Shown here: one piece after another, positions 45,628-58,859 of the stretch
Position numbering within the stretch: the stretch's first letter is position 1
Layout of the letters: every line of letters starts with the position of its first letter
From: Elysia crispata
Taxonomy: Eukaryota > Mollusca > Gastropoda > Plakobranchidae
Reading direction: 5' to 3'
DNA length: 64,000 nt
NCBI GenBank assembly: GCA_033675545.1
Contig: JAWDGP010005843.1
Span: 1-64,000 of the forward strand
Translations under genes and position numbers: made by a program
The notes under the pieces: generated by a model
The model's input: only the letters and a program-made list of their open reading frames with translations
The model's database searches: none
What the model was told of the DNA's origin: nothing

Positions 45628-45707
45628 ATGGCAGCCGCCGCTCCTCCAAACGTACCGAGTCAGGCTCGGCCGTGGAACCCCGATTTCAAACATACAGACA
45701 GAGAGAG
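45628..45707 (+). CDS. SRP19: SRP19 exon 1
   Basis: It encodes MAAAAPPNVPSQARPWNPDF to the Arg codon that is split with exon 2. The donor is AG|GTTTGC. The Ala/Pro-rich start is not conserved. A longer open frame continues into the intron, but the homology resumes only at 48279. Confidence 0.88.
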
Positions 45708-48700
45708 GTTTGCTCTACTGACTTTATATTTTTCTGTGGATATAAATATAGGCGTTTATATCAAGATTCTGAATCAGTATTATAAATTCCAGGTATCGGC
45801 CCAACTCACCCTAAGCTTTAAAATTGTAGGCCTATTTTTCTTAATGAAAATTGAAATTGATATGCTGAACACTAATATGAAGGTTTCATTCGTCACAAAT
45901 AAATATTTTCAATATATAACTGTAAGCATTTTTGTGTTGCTCTAAAATCCCATTAAACTGCAAGTTTCGATTTCGTCGGGAAACATTCAATTGCGAAGCC
46001 CAACGTGAGTTGGGCCGATATCAGCAATTTTATCCCTGAATCTAAATTTACGATATTAGATCTATTGAAACTAGATCTAGATTTTCAACATTTTATTCTT
46101 TCCTAATAGTTCCTTTAGGTTCGCCCATGTAAGATCTTGAAATGGTAGGACTTCCAACTAAGTACGTTGGTTTACATGATATGGGATTATAATGATGCCA
46201 TAGTTTCACTACCTTTTTTTTTATTGGTGATTCATAAGTTAGAAAACGATTTGCTTACTTTATTAGTTATTAATCCAACCTTTTGTATAAATTCCTTCTA
46301 TTCTATGGCTCGATCAAAGGAAACCCATGCTAGTATGATATAGGTTCCATACCCAATCGGAAGTCAAAAGTGTAGAATCCAAGGCCTGCATGACAGAGGT
46401 TCACCACTGATCAATTACAAAAATAATTCAAACTTGGCCAACTTTTATAAAGTTCAATATTGCATCCATCTAGATGAAGACCATTAATTAACTCCTTGTA
46501 TCTGGATCAGTGAAAAGTACCATTTTTAGTTTACAGCTTGCCACCCAGTCGGGCGCTCAGACTAATATATTCTAATCCAATCTTTACTCAATTAAAGCCA
46601 ACCTTATAGAAACCAGATGTTGACATCATTGGCTTTCAGTTTTGAGCTTTTTTCAGCATTGAGGGAAGAATTGGTCATTTGTAGCCATTCTTTTGTATTC
46701 TTTATATCGTTGCTACCCTGTTGTTGTGAACAGCTGATCCTAGTAGACATTTAGAATAGGCCTAAGCTCTATAAAAGCTCTGAAGAACAAAAAACAATCC
46801 GAAAGTGGATAAATGATGAATCAATCCAACTCTAGTTCTTGAATTAGTTCTGATTCAGACACCAATGATAGTGAATATGATTTTGAAAGGTCTAGACATA
46901 GACCTAGACCAACGGCAACACTTGCGAAAGCAGCAAGATTCAAAGATAAAAACAAATGTGCGTACCAAATTAAAATAAATTTGTGATTTTATAATTATGA
47001 CTGAAAAGCCCACTTAAAGCATTTTATTTTGATATGTGTTTTGTGAGAATTTAATCATTCTTAACGAAGTTATGGTGCAAAACGTACTACCTATGCAGCC
47101 CCAAATTTGGACATACAATTAGCTCCATAAAAATGCGGATTTTGCCTCCGTATACTAAGAGTTAAATTGAAATTTGCTGGACAAATCATAATTTTACCAA
47201 AATATCATATTCCTTTATAATTTGTACCTCTGAAATATAGGATCAAACTACCACTTAAAAATGTGTTGTTTTCAAAGTAGTTTATCATCTTATTCGTCAG
47301 CTCCTTTTGGTCCACCTAGATTAAAGGCTATGAAGAGTGGTAAAGCAACAAATGCATCCTAAATTCGTTTTTGGTAGTAATGATACCAATTTTTTTTTTT
47401 ACTTAAAAGCTATAGATGGAAGCATTGTAAGCATAGCCATTGAGACAACAGTTGATAAAATCTGAAAAAAAAATACAGCTGTAGTTAGTTGCCTCAAGAT
47501 ATCAGTTGCAGTTATTGTAATTGTGTACAAGGGAACTCGTACAGCAAACTTATCTGTGACATGTAATTTGGGTGTAAAGAAATGTGTTGTCAACATTTAT
47601 GGGTAGGACTTCTGATTGGGTATGTTGTTTTAGTATATGAAGATATGATGTTGGATGTATAATTTATGATGCCATAGTTTTTCATTGGTGATTCATTGTT
47701 AGAAAATGATTTACATTTACTTGAGCTGTAGTTACAAATTCCTCCCCCCTTTTTAGTGTGTTTAATGTACCCATTTGGAAGTCATTCCATAAAATTCAAC
47801 CTATTACTCATCAGATCTAAATATGTATGTTTAGAAGATGGAATGTTTGTATTAAATATATATATCCTAAGGACTGTGCAGAACTAAATATCCAGATTAT
47901 ATCTTGGTATAAAGGCCTTTTTACTGGTTGCACAATATGTCTGGTATAATACCATATTGCCCACGTATGACTGGAACTAGTGGAGGCTGTGAATTAGACA
48001 TTTAAGCATTAATAGTGTATGTTGTAGTTTGGTACAGTTTTTCAAGAACATCTCATTTTGTTTGGTGTTTTGTGAAAAAAAAACCCAAACAAAAATTTTC
48101 AACATGAGCCCATAAATCCGAGGCCACCTCTCTTATTATTTGCTTATTTCATATAAATTCCACTCTCTTTCTCTTTACTTTTTTCAACCATTGGATTTTT
48201 TGTACTAAATATTCAAATTTGAGTAAGCTAATAACAGGAAATTTGTTCATGATTTTGAAATGTCACATTTCTTCTCAGGTGGATATGCATCTATCCAGCA
48301 TATTTGAATAGCCGAAAGACTTTGAAAGAAGGGCGCATTGTTCCTAAAGCCAAGGTAAGAATGGCATCGTAACCCAGTGATTATAAATTGTGCATTTATT
48401 GCAACATAAATTAAGTAACCACACAAAGAAGACTGATTTTAAACATGCCTTTTTTCTTTAATCTACCAAACCATGATTGATGTTATTTACATCCAACTTA
48501 GTCTTCATTCAACAAGGAAATCGTATCTTATTTCTAAATCTATTGATCACATCTGAATGAATCAATCATTTTATGATTTGACGCATAATGAAATCATGAA
48601 CAAGCAAAATGGTGAGACTTTATTGATCAGCTTAGAGTGAATAGTTTTTTGAAACAAAGGTTTCTGTCACATATGATATCAAAATGCTACACTTAAATGA

Positions 48701-51264
48701 GATGACATGTTATGGGCAGAGAAGGAAAAAAACAAAATTGATACGTGTGAGCCGTGATCAAGTTTTAAAAAACTGGCAATAATTGAAATTTTGGGCAAAG
48801 CAACAGCTTGCATCCCAACAATTTTTGCCCTTTCTATATAATTGTAATACTTTGAAATATTTATTCTGAGAATTGGAAGAAGAAAGATAGATGCATTCTC
48901 TTCTTGCGAATTATTTGTACCTGTATTTAAAATATGACTTGAATAATTAATTTTTAAATGTTGATAAAGATAAAAAGGAGCCTTTAAAGGTTTGGAAATA
49001 AGAAAAACTAATTGTTTTGTATTCAACTTTTTTCCCCTCTTATAAAATCACTAGATGCCTTTGAGTCCTTTCTTTTTCATAAAAAAAAAAAAAAACAACA
49101 ACAACAAAAAAAACCATCATGCCTCCCCAAAAATTTAGATTTGAATTGAAATTGTTTGATTAACATGTTAAAAAAAAACTATGGTAAAGAATTTAATGGT
49201 GATTTTCATTTGAGAAAAAAAAAGGAAGAGATGAAGTTAGAGAAAACTCTACTGCATATTCAATGAATAATGTAATGGTGTATTGCAAGCTTAGTTTAAC
49301 AAATGCATTTTTCTTCGACCACACATTTTAAAAAAAAATGCTATTGGCTTAAGTTTGCAGTGCAAATTAGCTTTATCGTTACAGGACATATTGGAAATTC
49401 ACAGTGTAGCCAAGAATTTGCTATCCTCTTTTGTCGTTCTCAGAATTTTGAATGTTTTTTTTTCACAACTACAAATTGGTTTTAATTATTTCAGGCAATA
49501 GATAATCCTGTTTGTGCAGAGATTCGAGATGTCTGTGCTGCGGCAGGACTGACCCTTGGTGTCGAGGTGAGCCTTCTCGTTATATGCTTTTTTTTTTCAT
49601 AAAATATTAAACTGCTTGTAAAATTATTTCAGGAAATATTGCTGGGCATTCAAATAAAAGTTTTTTCCCCCCTCAACCAAGGGCAGTGAAGTCATCTTTG
49701 TTCTGTATTTAAAAATAATAGGAAAACTACTTTGCTGAAGTGTTTTAGAGTATTTAAAACTTAACTTAGTCTTAGTGATAATGAGAATTATTGGATTTTA
49801 TTAGAATCAACTTTGTCTTACTTTGTTCATGATCTCAGATATTTACAATGAGGTATGTTTTATGATATTTTAATTATGAAATGAGTAGTTAATACACTGA
49901 AATACTAACTGATGCCAAATGGCTATCCTTATGGGAAGGAAATATGATTGTGGATTATATATTGGTAAACAATTAAGGCAAACCTATAATTATGGAAATG
50001 AGCACAAAAAATCTTTCAAATTTTAGGCCTGTTATCTTTGTTTTGAAGCCTCAAGAGAAAACAATATGAATGGCATTTATGTGGAAATCTATAAATAATA
50101 TAAATTCTTTTAAAATTTAGTTTTATTTCAACTTCATCTTTGCACCCTGTTACTATTTCAGAACAAAGTTTATCCCCGTGAGATGGAGCCACGTGATGTA
50201 AAGTATAGAGGAAGAGTGAGAGTCATGTTGAAGAATGAAGATGGTACTCCTAATGTACCACAATTTCCCACAAGTGAGTAAAATCTGAAAGTCTCACCTT
50301 AAAACTTAGTTTTATTTGGATATTTCAAAGCCTTTTTAGCTTTAAGAGAGTTACGTCTCAATACTTTTACTTTTTATGTGTGGGACACAAAGAAAAGGGA
50401 ATGAAATAGAGGCTTACTGATTAATTATTTTGCCAGTGTTCTATCCTCCAGGACAGATTTAATGCATTTCGAGTTTCGCACAGGAATAGATTTTCAATAA
50501 ACTTAATTCCTATTTTTATGTTTTTTTCATTCTTTTCATAAAAAAAAGCTGTTAAATAACTAGAGAAGGAACACAACTTAGCAATCTTTCATAGTGATCA
50601 GCAATTAAAAAGACTGCACAGTAAGGTAGTTAAGATTAAATTTGAAGTTAGAGCTATATTCTCGTCTTATTTTAATGTAACACTGTCAAAATGCTTGAGC
50701 AAACACGTGAATGTTGAAATCATTTCTTTGTCCTTTTTTTTTTAAGAAACGCACTTTTCTTTGTCTAGCAAAATATGAATCCATGGGTCTCATTTTATTC
50801 CACTTTGTTTGATGCTCATCCAGCTAATTTAGTGAATCTGATTTTAATGCAATTTTTTCTCTCATAGCTTATGATTTAACTGGAAAGAACAGGCTTCAAA
50901 AGGGCACTTTAGAAAATGTCCTTGAATCTATTTAAACATTAGTAAAATGTAGAACAAAGATTATAATTATTTTATCTTTTCCCTTTTGTCCATCAATTCA
51001 TTCAAATGCAATGACTTTAAATCGTATTGTTTTTCCAAGTGACAACCCATTGAAATTTTTAAAAACAAGTTTCTCTGGTTTCATAACTTTAATTTTGATA
51101 TCTGACAATCTCCCTTTCCAGGAGCATCATTACTCAAGTATTTGACCGAAACCATCCCAAAGTTGAAAAGTCGACAACAATCACAATCATCCTCCTCCCA
51201 ATCTCAGCAACAGCAGCAGCAGCAATCTTCAAAAGGACAGAAAAAGAAGGGTGGTAGAAAATAA
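45628..51264 (+). CDS. SRP19: Signal recognition particle 19 kDa protein (160 aa, five exons)
   Basis: Coding exons are 45628-45707, 48279-48354, 49495-49566, 50162-50273 and 51122-51264. They total 483 nt, all in phase and all GT-AG. SRP19 binds helices 6 and 8 of SRP RNA early in nucleolar assembly and lets SRP54 load, for co-translational targeting to the ER. The conserved core starts RWICIYPAYLNSRKTLKEGR (residues 27-46, cf. human RFICIYPAYLNNKKT). AIDNPVCAEIRDVC and the RNA-binding YRGRVRVMLK (91-100) follow. IPKLKSRQQ and a low-complexity Ser/Gln run (134-150) come next, and the protein ends in the basic KGQKKKGGRK expected of the family. Human SRP19 is 144 aa; the extra length is in the Pro/Ala-rich N-terminus and the Gln-rich tail. 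The start ATG has a good context (AAACATGG). All key blocks are intact. Confidence 0.95.
46135..47810. repeat. Intronic dispersed repeat pair (46135-46400 and 47590-47800) in SRP19 intron 1
   Basis: Both copies share GGTAGGACTTC near the start, ATGATGCCATAGTTT, ATTGGTGATTCAT, TTAGAAAA(C/T)GATTT and an AATTCCT region, in the same order and orientation but with many changes. Between them, 46820-46960 holds a short Ser/Asp-rich frame (SSDSDTNDSEYDFERSRHRP) interrupted by a stop, which may be a decayed coding piece. Confidence 0.6.
48279..48354 (+). CDS. SRP19: SRP19 exon 2
   Basis: The exon encodes WICIYPAYLNSRKTLKEGR and IVPKAK between TTCTCAG and GTAAGA. This is the most conserved SRP19 block. 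Confidence 0.95.
49495..49566 (+). CDS. SRP19: SRP19 exon 3
   Basis: The exon encodes AIDNPVCAEIRDVCAAAG and LTLGVE, 24 full codons, between TTTCAG and GTGAGC. Confidence 0.95.
50162..50273 (+). CDS. SRP19: SRP19 exon 4
   Basis: The exon encodes NKVYPREMEPRDVKYRGRVR and VMLKNEDGTPNVPQFPT, including the RNA-contacting YRGRVRV segment, between TTTCAG and GTGAGT. Confidence 0.95.
51122..51264 (+). CDS. SRP19: SRP19 exon 5 (C-terminus)
   Basis: The exon encodes ASLLKYLTETIPKLKSRQQ, a Ser/Gln run from CAG/CAA codons, and KGQKKKGGRK with TAA at 51262-51264. The Gln run is longer than in vertebrate SRP19. Confidence 0.93.
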
Positions 51265-54200
51265 AAAGGGTTGTGGTATGAAATTGTTATTTAAAAATAT
51301 TTGAGACATCCAGGGGGATTTAGGAACAACATTTCCTGACTTAAGTGAGCTAAAGCGTATTTACCATTTAATGTATTTTGATCTCTTGCTTATAAGTCAA
51401 GTATGTCAGGCCAAAGAGATGCAAAGTCACTTATTTGTTACATTTGTTAAAGACGAAAAAGGCAGTTGTAAAAACATTGATAACTCTTAATTTGAACTTA
51501 AAATGATTTGTCCTGTGTTCTTCATAAATGATTCAGAACAAGTGAGTAATTCGTAAATTCGTACACATTTTGCATACCAGAGGATTTTAATGATAGGCCA
51601 TGTACTTGGGTTCATGAATCATAATTCCATGAGTGAATGCTCATGATTTACTTACAGTGATCGGAATGATGTGATACAATTTATTGATCAGTTAATTTTT
51701 GTTTTATTTTTTGATATTACATGGCACTAGTCATAGCTGATATGAATTATGAAACAGCCACATTTTCATTGTAGTCTACCTATTTAAAGGACAAGGTAAA
51801 AACCAAGAAGTAAATTCCTTCTGAATTTATGACAAATTAATATTTGACATGGCAGAAGTTAACAGGGTAACAGAAAATTGTAAGTTTACACATGTTCATA
51901 ATCAATATTGAAAATGTAAATACATCACCTATTTGAAGTTAGCTAAGGATCTATACAACTATGCCCATAAGGTCTTGCATTCTATATGACTGTAAAACTG
52001 ATGGCATTGAGATTTCCAATGATATTTAAGACTGCCTTAGAGTTGCATTTTTAAAATTTAAGTTATTATGTATCCTAGTGTTATCAACGTTTGTAATCCT
52101 TTGCTCAAAAGGAGTAGGTTAATCAAAATCCTTTAAGGTTTGAATATTTTGTCTATCATAAAAAGAAAAAGAAATACCCAGATGAGTTATTATTTTAGTT
52201 TTACATATTTATGTATTTGAAATTCATTTGCATTCTTCTAATTATGGCTCTATGTTAGTAAATGGTGGTTGGTGTTTTAATTTTTCTTTGCCTTTTTTTT
52301 TTATTTTGGACATTATGTATGGAATGGTTATTATTATTTAATTCATTTTTATTTTGTCTTCACTTTACTATATTGATTCTAATCTCTTCATGCCGTCTAT
52401 TAAAAGAAAAGAACCAATGCAATTCAAATATCTGAGTTCAGTTATTTTCTTTTCGATGAAAAGCTGTTTATGGTTGATCAAGTAACCATTATGGCTCTGC
52501 CATGGCGCAATCAGTTCTATGTTTTGGATATCACAATATTATTACATATTCAAAAGAACTAGATCAGAATGTGGATGTTCTTGGAGTCCAACATAGAGAT
52601 ATTAGAACTCCAAATAACATTTTCTGTCTTTAGAGCATGCATGTTATTTTGCATCTTCCACCAGCCTCAAGCCTTTAGTTTAGATCACCATTGCGGAAGG
52701 CTATTAAAAAAAGCCTCTTCATATAAAATTCTAATTCATAATCGATCAAAATATTGCACTTGTGTTAGAAACAATATTACCACTGCGAGTATCCTAATAG
52801 GCCTCATTTCTCCACTGTTTCATGACACTTACTTATACATGAAACTTTTTTATAAAGTCATTTCCCTTTTAATTTATTCTACCTTTTTTCAAACCATTTT
52901 GTGGCCAATGTGTTGCTTTTCAGCTGGGATAGATGGTCCTAGGCCTTCCACCAAAATCAATGAAACTTATTATGAAATCAGCAATGCTTACATAGATAGC
53001 GTTCTTTAGGCCAGTCCGGCAGTGTTTGAAAAGATGAAATGATATTATAAATATTACCTCAAGTAAAATCAACTGTTGCCTGTCTACGACATCAAACACC
53101 TGCAGTGAAGAAAAGGGATGTCTGCAGATAATCAATAGATTTCTTTTATTGAAAAAAAAATTCTTGAGTGATCTTTGATGGGGCCATAAATGTTGATCTT
53201 TTGTGATTCTGCAAAAGTAGCAGATAATGTTTGTATCTTTTTTTTTTAAGGTTTCTAGCTTTAAGGATGACAAAGTTGTGAAGAAGTTTAGTAATCATGT
53301 GCATCGGGTTATCCACTGGTTTGAGGTACCAGATTATCATTATGGTATATGTCAATCTGAGTTTGGCCTCTATGTAAGAACATGTTGTATTCCTTCTATA
53401 AATTTAAGTATTTAACCCATTCAAGGAAAGGGCTAAAAATTGACAGAACAAAGGTTAAGTGGTCTCCATTTTAGATTTGCAACCAATAGTGCTACAGTCA
53501 ACATCTCATTCAGTTTTAAGAATCTTGCTATATGTAAGGTGAGAACAGAGAAGTGGCATTGACCATTATGTTGGCGTTCTTTACATCAGCACCTTAGCAT
53601 GAGGTGCCCCCTAGCTTTGGTACAGCTGCAGTTTGGAACTTGCATCTCAGCCTGAGAAATTTTTTTTTAGCTTTTCAGCACTGGCACCATAAATGCAGGT
53701 ATGCTTTGTAATTTATTGTGAACGCAATATTTGTTAAGTTGTGTGATTGCTTACCAAATCCACCCCTACCTCCCGAAAAAAATGTGTGTGGTGGTAGGGG
53801 ATAAGCAATGTTTGGTTTCCTGTGGAAGAGGAGTAAAGATGTTTTTGTTTTGTTTTGTTTTGGTGTTTTTTTTTGTTGTTTTTTTTTTTAGGGGGGGGGG
53901 GGAGATTTTTGTAGGTCTTTTGGTTTGGCAGGGTGCAGTATAAGTGAGCGTTTGGTCCATGTCCCTATTATTGTGTTCATGAGTGTGCCTTTTCTGTCTT
54001 ATAATCTATGTGAGAAAGAGGTTGATTTCCTGAATTGTGTCTATGTTTTGCTGTTATGAACATTTGCACATCTGTAAATAGGTCCCTAGATATAACTCTT
54101 TTTTTCTCACCTTAAACATGTGAATGCCCAAGTCTTTATCTCTAATATAACTAAGAATTTCATGGATTAAGCCAACCCAGTGGTACAGAAAAAAAATTTG

Positions 54201-54340
54201 TCTCCCATGTGCAGAAGATATTTTCCAGATTTGGGTTACAAACAAATGTATTGAACTTAAATGCTCGCAAGGAAAAAGTTCAATACTTGAAGCAATCATT
54301 ATTGCTGATCAGTTGGCCTTACTTTAAAAGTAGTTGATTG
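51265..54340. other. SRP19 3' UTR and downstream AT-rich intergenic DNA
   Basis: The SRP19 3' UTR must begin here, but its end cannot be placed because no single poly(A) signal stands out. Short frames at 52569-53009 and 52920-53273 have AT-driven composition and are not supported. A T-run followed by a G-run lies at 53872-53902. Confidence 0.5.
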
Positions 54341-54344
54341 CAAA

Positions 54345-54436
54345 AAAAAAATTCTTTTTTCTTTTTAACGAATTGTTGATATATACAAAAAAAAAAAAAT
54401 TCTTTTTTCTTTTTAACGAATTGTTGATATAAAAAC
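54345..54436. repeat. ~50-bp tandem duplication with A-runs
   Basis: TTCTTTTTTCTTTTTAACGA and GAATTGTTGATATA occur twice in a row, each after a long A-run. Confidence 0.93.
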
Positions 54437-55127
54437 TAAATATCAAAAGAAGGTATGAACACGTTTGAAGTGTTACTATTATTCGCATATTAATCTTGCA
54501 TAAAGCAGATAGATTACTTATAAAAAAAAAAAATCAAGGGAGATAAAAAAGAATACTGAAGACGTATTTTAGCGTTTACCTCCACTGCTTCAAAATACAT
54601 GAATAATGTTAAGGCAAATATTGTGGGTTTTTTTTTTTAATCTACAGTTTAGACAAAGCTGAATAGGTCAAAAGAAAAAAATTACTGTTGAGAGCCAAAC
54701 ACTCATTCTCTTTAGTTCTGTCGGAATTCGTTTTTTTGTTTCCTTGTATATTTCTCTCTCTCTGTGCACCGCTGCCTTTTACAGTTTCGTTTTTACCCTC
54801 TTCTCCCCGTGTCTAAGATAATTAAAATGTAGAAAAGTCATCGCAGTTCTCTGTATTGTATTTGTAAAATTGCCAGATCCTTTCATTTATATGCAATCGC
54901 ATTAGGAAGTATGATCACGTACATTTATTAATAAATTACCGTGTCAAATAAATTATAATATACTTGTAGATGCATCACTTATGTGACTACGTGGTCCAAC
55001 TGCATGGGAGTGTGTAGTGTCCAGTATCAGCAGTGGGTAATCTTTTACAGGACATGTACCGGTACGATTATTATTACCTAAAACCCTTCCTCAGAAATTG
55101 AATATTATTTGCGAGCCTTATAACATT

Positions 55128-55335
55128 TACAAGGTCTAATGGCTGTGCTGGACAAAGTGTTATTTCGCTTTATATTCTATCGTAAATCTTCTAAATTAGT
55201 TAAATGAAATAGACGAGTATATTTGCGATCAAGAAGGTCTAATTGCTGTGCTGGATAAAGTGTTACATTGTATTTTACTTTGTATTCTACCCTAAAACTG
55301 CTAAATTAGTCAAATGAGATAGACGAGTTCAGCAG
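55128..55335. repeat. ~103-bp tandem duplication
   Basis: AAGGTCTAATGGCTGTGCTGG through AAATAGACGAGT recurs about 103 bp on with roughly 88% identity. Confidence 0.9.
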
Positions 55336-55905
55336 AAAAAGCATGAGGAAAATGATTGCAGTAACAGAAGCTCATTCATCTAAGTACATGTACATGTATG
55401 AATGGGCCTTTGGGTGATTACACGTACCGCATTCCAATAATGTCGTTTATCAAGTGAGTACAATACATATATTGCAAAGCGAGATTCGATGCAGACGGAA
55501 AGCAAGTTTATTGATATACATATACATCCTTTAGATTTGGATTTTTGAAATTTTCAAAATGGGCTAAATAGTCTTATTGATTTTTAAGAGCAGCCATCTT
55601 TAAACCACTTTTAAACAGGTAAATTTTTGTAACAATGGTTGTGTGTTTGTAGAGCAATAATTACTGCGAGTGTAACCATGAAGAAGAAGTGGAGAAGAAA
55701 AATCAAGAACCAAAAAAAAAAAAGAAAATGGCAACATGAACAAGCACCTAGTTCAAGAGCCTTTAGCTGTCAACTACTCCCGAAAAGGCACTTAGCAGAA
55801 TGTTGCTGCACAGGGTGGGGAGCAGCCAGAACGGATATTTTAGCTATTAATGTCTCTCTGCTTCCTAATGATTCCTGTAATTCTGAATGATTTAAACCCT
55901 CCGTA

Positions 55906-55907
<2 letters not shown>

Positions 55908-55985
<78 letters not shown>

Positions 55986-56012
55986 CTCTCTGTCTCCCTC
56001 TCTTTCTCTGTC

Positions 56013-56043
<31 letters not shown>
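55908..56043. repeat. (CT)n followed by CTGT-rich tail
   Basis: About 37 CT units (55908-55982) are followed by CTCTGTCTCC variants and five CTGT units. Arg/Glu frames over it are artefacts. Confidence 0.96.
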
Positions 56044-56187
56044 AGTGTTTCTTCTCACTCAGCATGTGCTGGCTATAGAGGCAGAAAGAGACCAGCAATC
56101 TTTTTTAAATTGTGGAGTAAAAAGTCAAATGCAACTTTTCATATAATCATAATAAGAATAGTTGGCTTGCTGAATCCTTTCCTAGGC

Positions 56188-56241
56188 CTCTCTCTCTCTC
56201 TCTCTTCCTCTCTCGCTCTACACACACACACACACACACAC

Positions 56242-56285
<44 letters not shown>
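56188..56285. repeat. Compound (CT)n-(CA)n-(AT)n microsatellite
   Basis: CT (56188-56205), CA (56221-56242) and AT (56250-56285) runs lie in series. Confidence 0.95.
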
Positions 56286-56288
<3 letters not shown>

Positions 56289-56663
56289 TGAACGGGGTTT
56301 TCAGCATGTTTATATGTACATATTTTTTCAAAAAAATTCATTATCATGTTTGTTTAAATAAATGCGCAGCTAGGAATTCCCGGAAGACAGTGCACTATTA
56401 AGCAGTATTTGCCGGAATCGTAAATCTTCACATATAACGTGCGTCTATAAAGATATTAAAATAAATTCGTGATATACACATGTACAGAATTAGTCGATAT
56501 CCCCTATTAAACTACAATATTGAGTACCAGAATGTAAGACTAAGACTAAGAGCCTCTTACTGTTTGAAGGGGTACCGCCATATTTCAATAACATAGTTCT
56601 GCAATACACTTTTCAATTCTTTCGATCTAAATCATGACCGCTCTATTATCTACAGATATATCA

Positions 56664-56668
<5 letters not shown>

Positions 56669-56722
<54 letters not shown>
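56669..56722. repeat. (AT)n microsatellite
   Basis: About 27 uninterrupted AT units. Confidence 0.96.
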
Positions 56723-56724
<2 letters not shown>

Positions 56725-57084
56725 CCCTCAAACCTTCTGAAGAAGTGTGAAAAACTAATGCCTTAAATATCTCTCCCAGATAAGAAACTAAGCTATTTGC
56801 CGACATATCCTGAAATCCTTCCATTCTGTTTTTAACAGACACCGGCTAGAAATAACTTACAGAACACGAACTTACCGGAGTGCAGTTTCCAGAATCGAAA
56901 GAATCGCGGGCATGCTATGTTCTGACGTATGAGCTAAATTTATTACCGTTCGCGGAATGAGGAAAAAGGTAAAATCTTTTATTCTATCAGTGCATTTAGC
57001 GAAGGAAGCTCAACTTTTTCTTGTCATCACAGTTTTAAATAACAGACACTCAGCTTTCGAATCAGGAGGAGTTCAAGCCCCCTG

Positions 57085-57640
57085 GTTTTGCCTAGAACAG
57101 CATTGGGTCCCCGAGAAAGGCTCATTACAGTAGATCCATACTTAAGTACAATAAAATAAATTGCACTGGAATATCGTGTCAATATCAAGCGCTAGAAGGA
57201 CGCGCCGTTTCTTATAAAATTATGCTTCTATAATTTATGTAAAAACAACTATTGCGGCTGGTAATAACTTTGTCTAGAACAGCTTGAGGTCCACGGAAAA
57301 GGCTCTTTACACTTACGTGTATTTTGACATCTAGATCTGTTCATAAATAAAATAAATTGCAGTGGAATATCGTGTCAATATCAAACGCTAGAGGGACGCG
57401 CCGTTTCTTATAAAATTATGCTTCTACAATGTATGTAAAAACAATTATTGCGGCTAGTAATAACATTGTCTAGATCAGCTTGAGGTCCAAGGGAAAGGGT
57501 CTTTACACATGTTTTTTACATCTAGATCTGTTCACAAATAAAACAAACTGCAGTGGAATATCGTGTCAATAGCAAACGCGAGAGGGACGCGCCGTTTCTG
57601 ATAAATGCTTCTATGTAATTGAATTGCGGTTGGTGCTAAC
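57085..57640. repeat. Three tandem copies of a ~190-bp unit
   Basis: The units begin at about 57090, 57276 and 57472. Each carries CTAGA(A/T)CAGC, GGTCC, TGGAATATCGTGTCAATA and GGACGCGCCGTTTCT. The third is shortened at its end. Identity between neighbours is roughly 85-92%. The GGACGCGCCG core is strikingly GC-rich for this region. No coding frame or RNA family is recognised. Confidence 0.92.
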
Positions 57641-58164
57641 TTGGCAGACCGAGTGCATTGTGAAAACTATGATTATGAATACCCAAGTTTAGTTTTGAAC
57701 CTCTTACCATTGAGAGTCGACAGAGTCCACTCTCTCGAGGCTGGAGACAAAGGCCAATCATTCGTTCTCTCCTCTGTTTTTAGATTCTCCAGGGAGAACT
57801 TATAAATACATTTTTATGATAATTAATATGGTGAAGAGTTTGCTTAAAAGTGAATAAAGAATAAGAAAACAGTGGTACTGGTAGAATGCATCAAATCTAA
57901 ATCATGTTAGTAACTCATTTGTCAATGAACTTACAGCCCTGCCATAATGTTCCATTCCCCTCTGCCCCTTTCCATTCTACGCATTCAGATTGATTATGGA
58001 TGGGAAAATTCTACACAACTGACATTAAAAAATCTCATTGATATTGTATATCTTAACTTGTTTCAAATTAATTTAAAAAAAATCATCCAAGACAACTTTT
58101 GATTTTTAATGCAGCTAATTGATTATCATTACGGGCCAAATTGAATGCACCTATAAATGAGTAT

Positions 58165-58460
58165 AATAAATATGTAGCGCGTTAACACTAATATTCTGAA
58201 AGCGCTTTACAAAGGCCTGCAGCAGGCAGGCCAAGGTACCTTTCTGAGTCCACTAAGGAACAGCTGGTAGAAATAGTGCGTCACTCTGGCGTTGTCACAA
58301 GACCTTTTACTTTCTTTAGCTGGCTACTCATTTTACACATATATTGATAAAAGCAAATCTGTGGTAAAAATTGTTGCCAATCATTCCATATCGCACGTAT
58401 CTAAGTCCGGACTCGAACAGCGCATCCCCTGATCCGAATACATTTACTTAACCATGAGAC
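58165..58460 (-). mobile_element. tRNA-derived SINE with AAGCGCTTT tail
   Basis: On minus, an A-box-like stretch (GGTCTCATGGTTAAGTA) near 58455 and a B-box-like GTTCGAGTCC near 58410 lie at tRNA-like spacing, forming the head. About 180 bp on, the tail reads TTTGTAAAGCGCTTTCAGAA and then GCGCTACATATTTATTATA. That head-to-tail plan fits a metazoan tRNA-derived SINE whose 3' end carries the common GCGCT(A/T)-type motif. It is a different element from the SINEs in the SR gene. Confidence 0.65.
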
Positions 58461-58646
58461 CATTATAGATGTACTCTTTTAATTTTTGACGGTAGATAGT
58501 TAACTTGGCTGTGTTAATCAATACCATAAAGACATTAATTTTAACTTATGGCAGGCTAGATATAAAACTATTAAAAGTCAACTGAACGAACATAACCAGT
58601 CCATTTAAGATTGTGAGAAACACTTTGAGAAGGTGAAATAATAACA

Positions 58647-58648
58647 AG

Positions 58649-58700
<52 letters not shown>

Positions 58701-58759
58701 GCAGCAGCAGCACCAGCAGCAGCAGCACCAGCAGCAGCAACAGCAACAACAACAACAAT
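58647..58759. repeat. (CAA)n/(CAG)n trinucleotide repeat
   Basis: About 37 CAA and CAG/CAC triplets run continuously. Minus frames of poly-Leu or poly-Val and a plus Gln frame exist, but none has a coding context. Confidence 0.95.
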
Positions 58760-58859
58760 AAAGCCACAACATACTGTACAAACAGATTGTAAAAATAATG
58801 TCTTCCAGTACACGAAACCGTCCGCCATAGTTTCATACATGAGCATCAGATGGTTATAA

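Noticed and set aside
45628-45945. 105-codon uninterrupted ORF at the start of SRP19 as a separate gene
   Set aside because: Codons after 45707 lie beyond a splice donor and have AT-driven composition. The SRP19 homology continues in phase at 48279.
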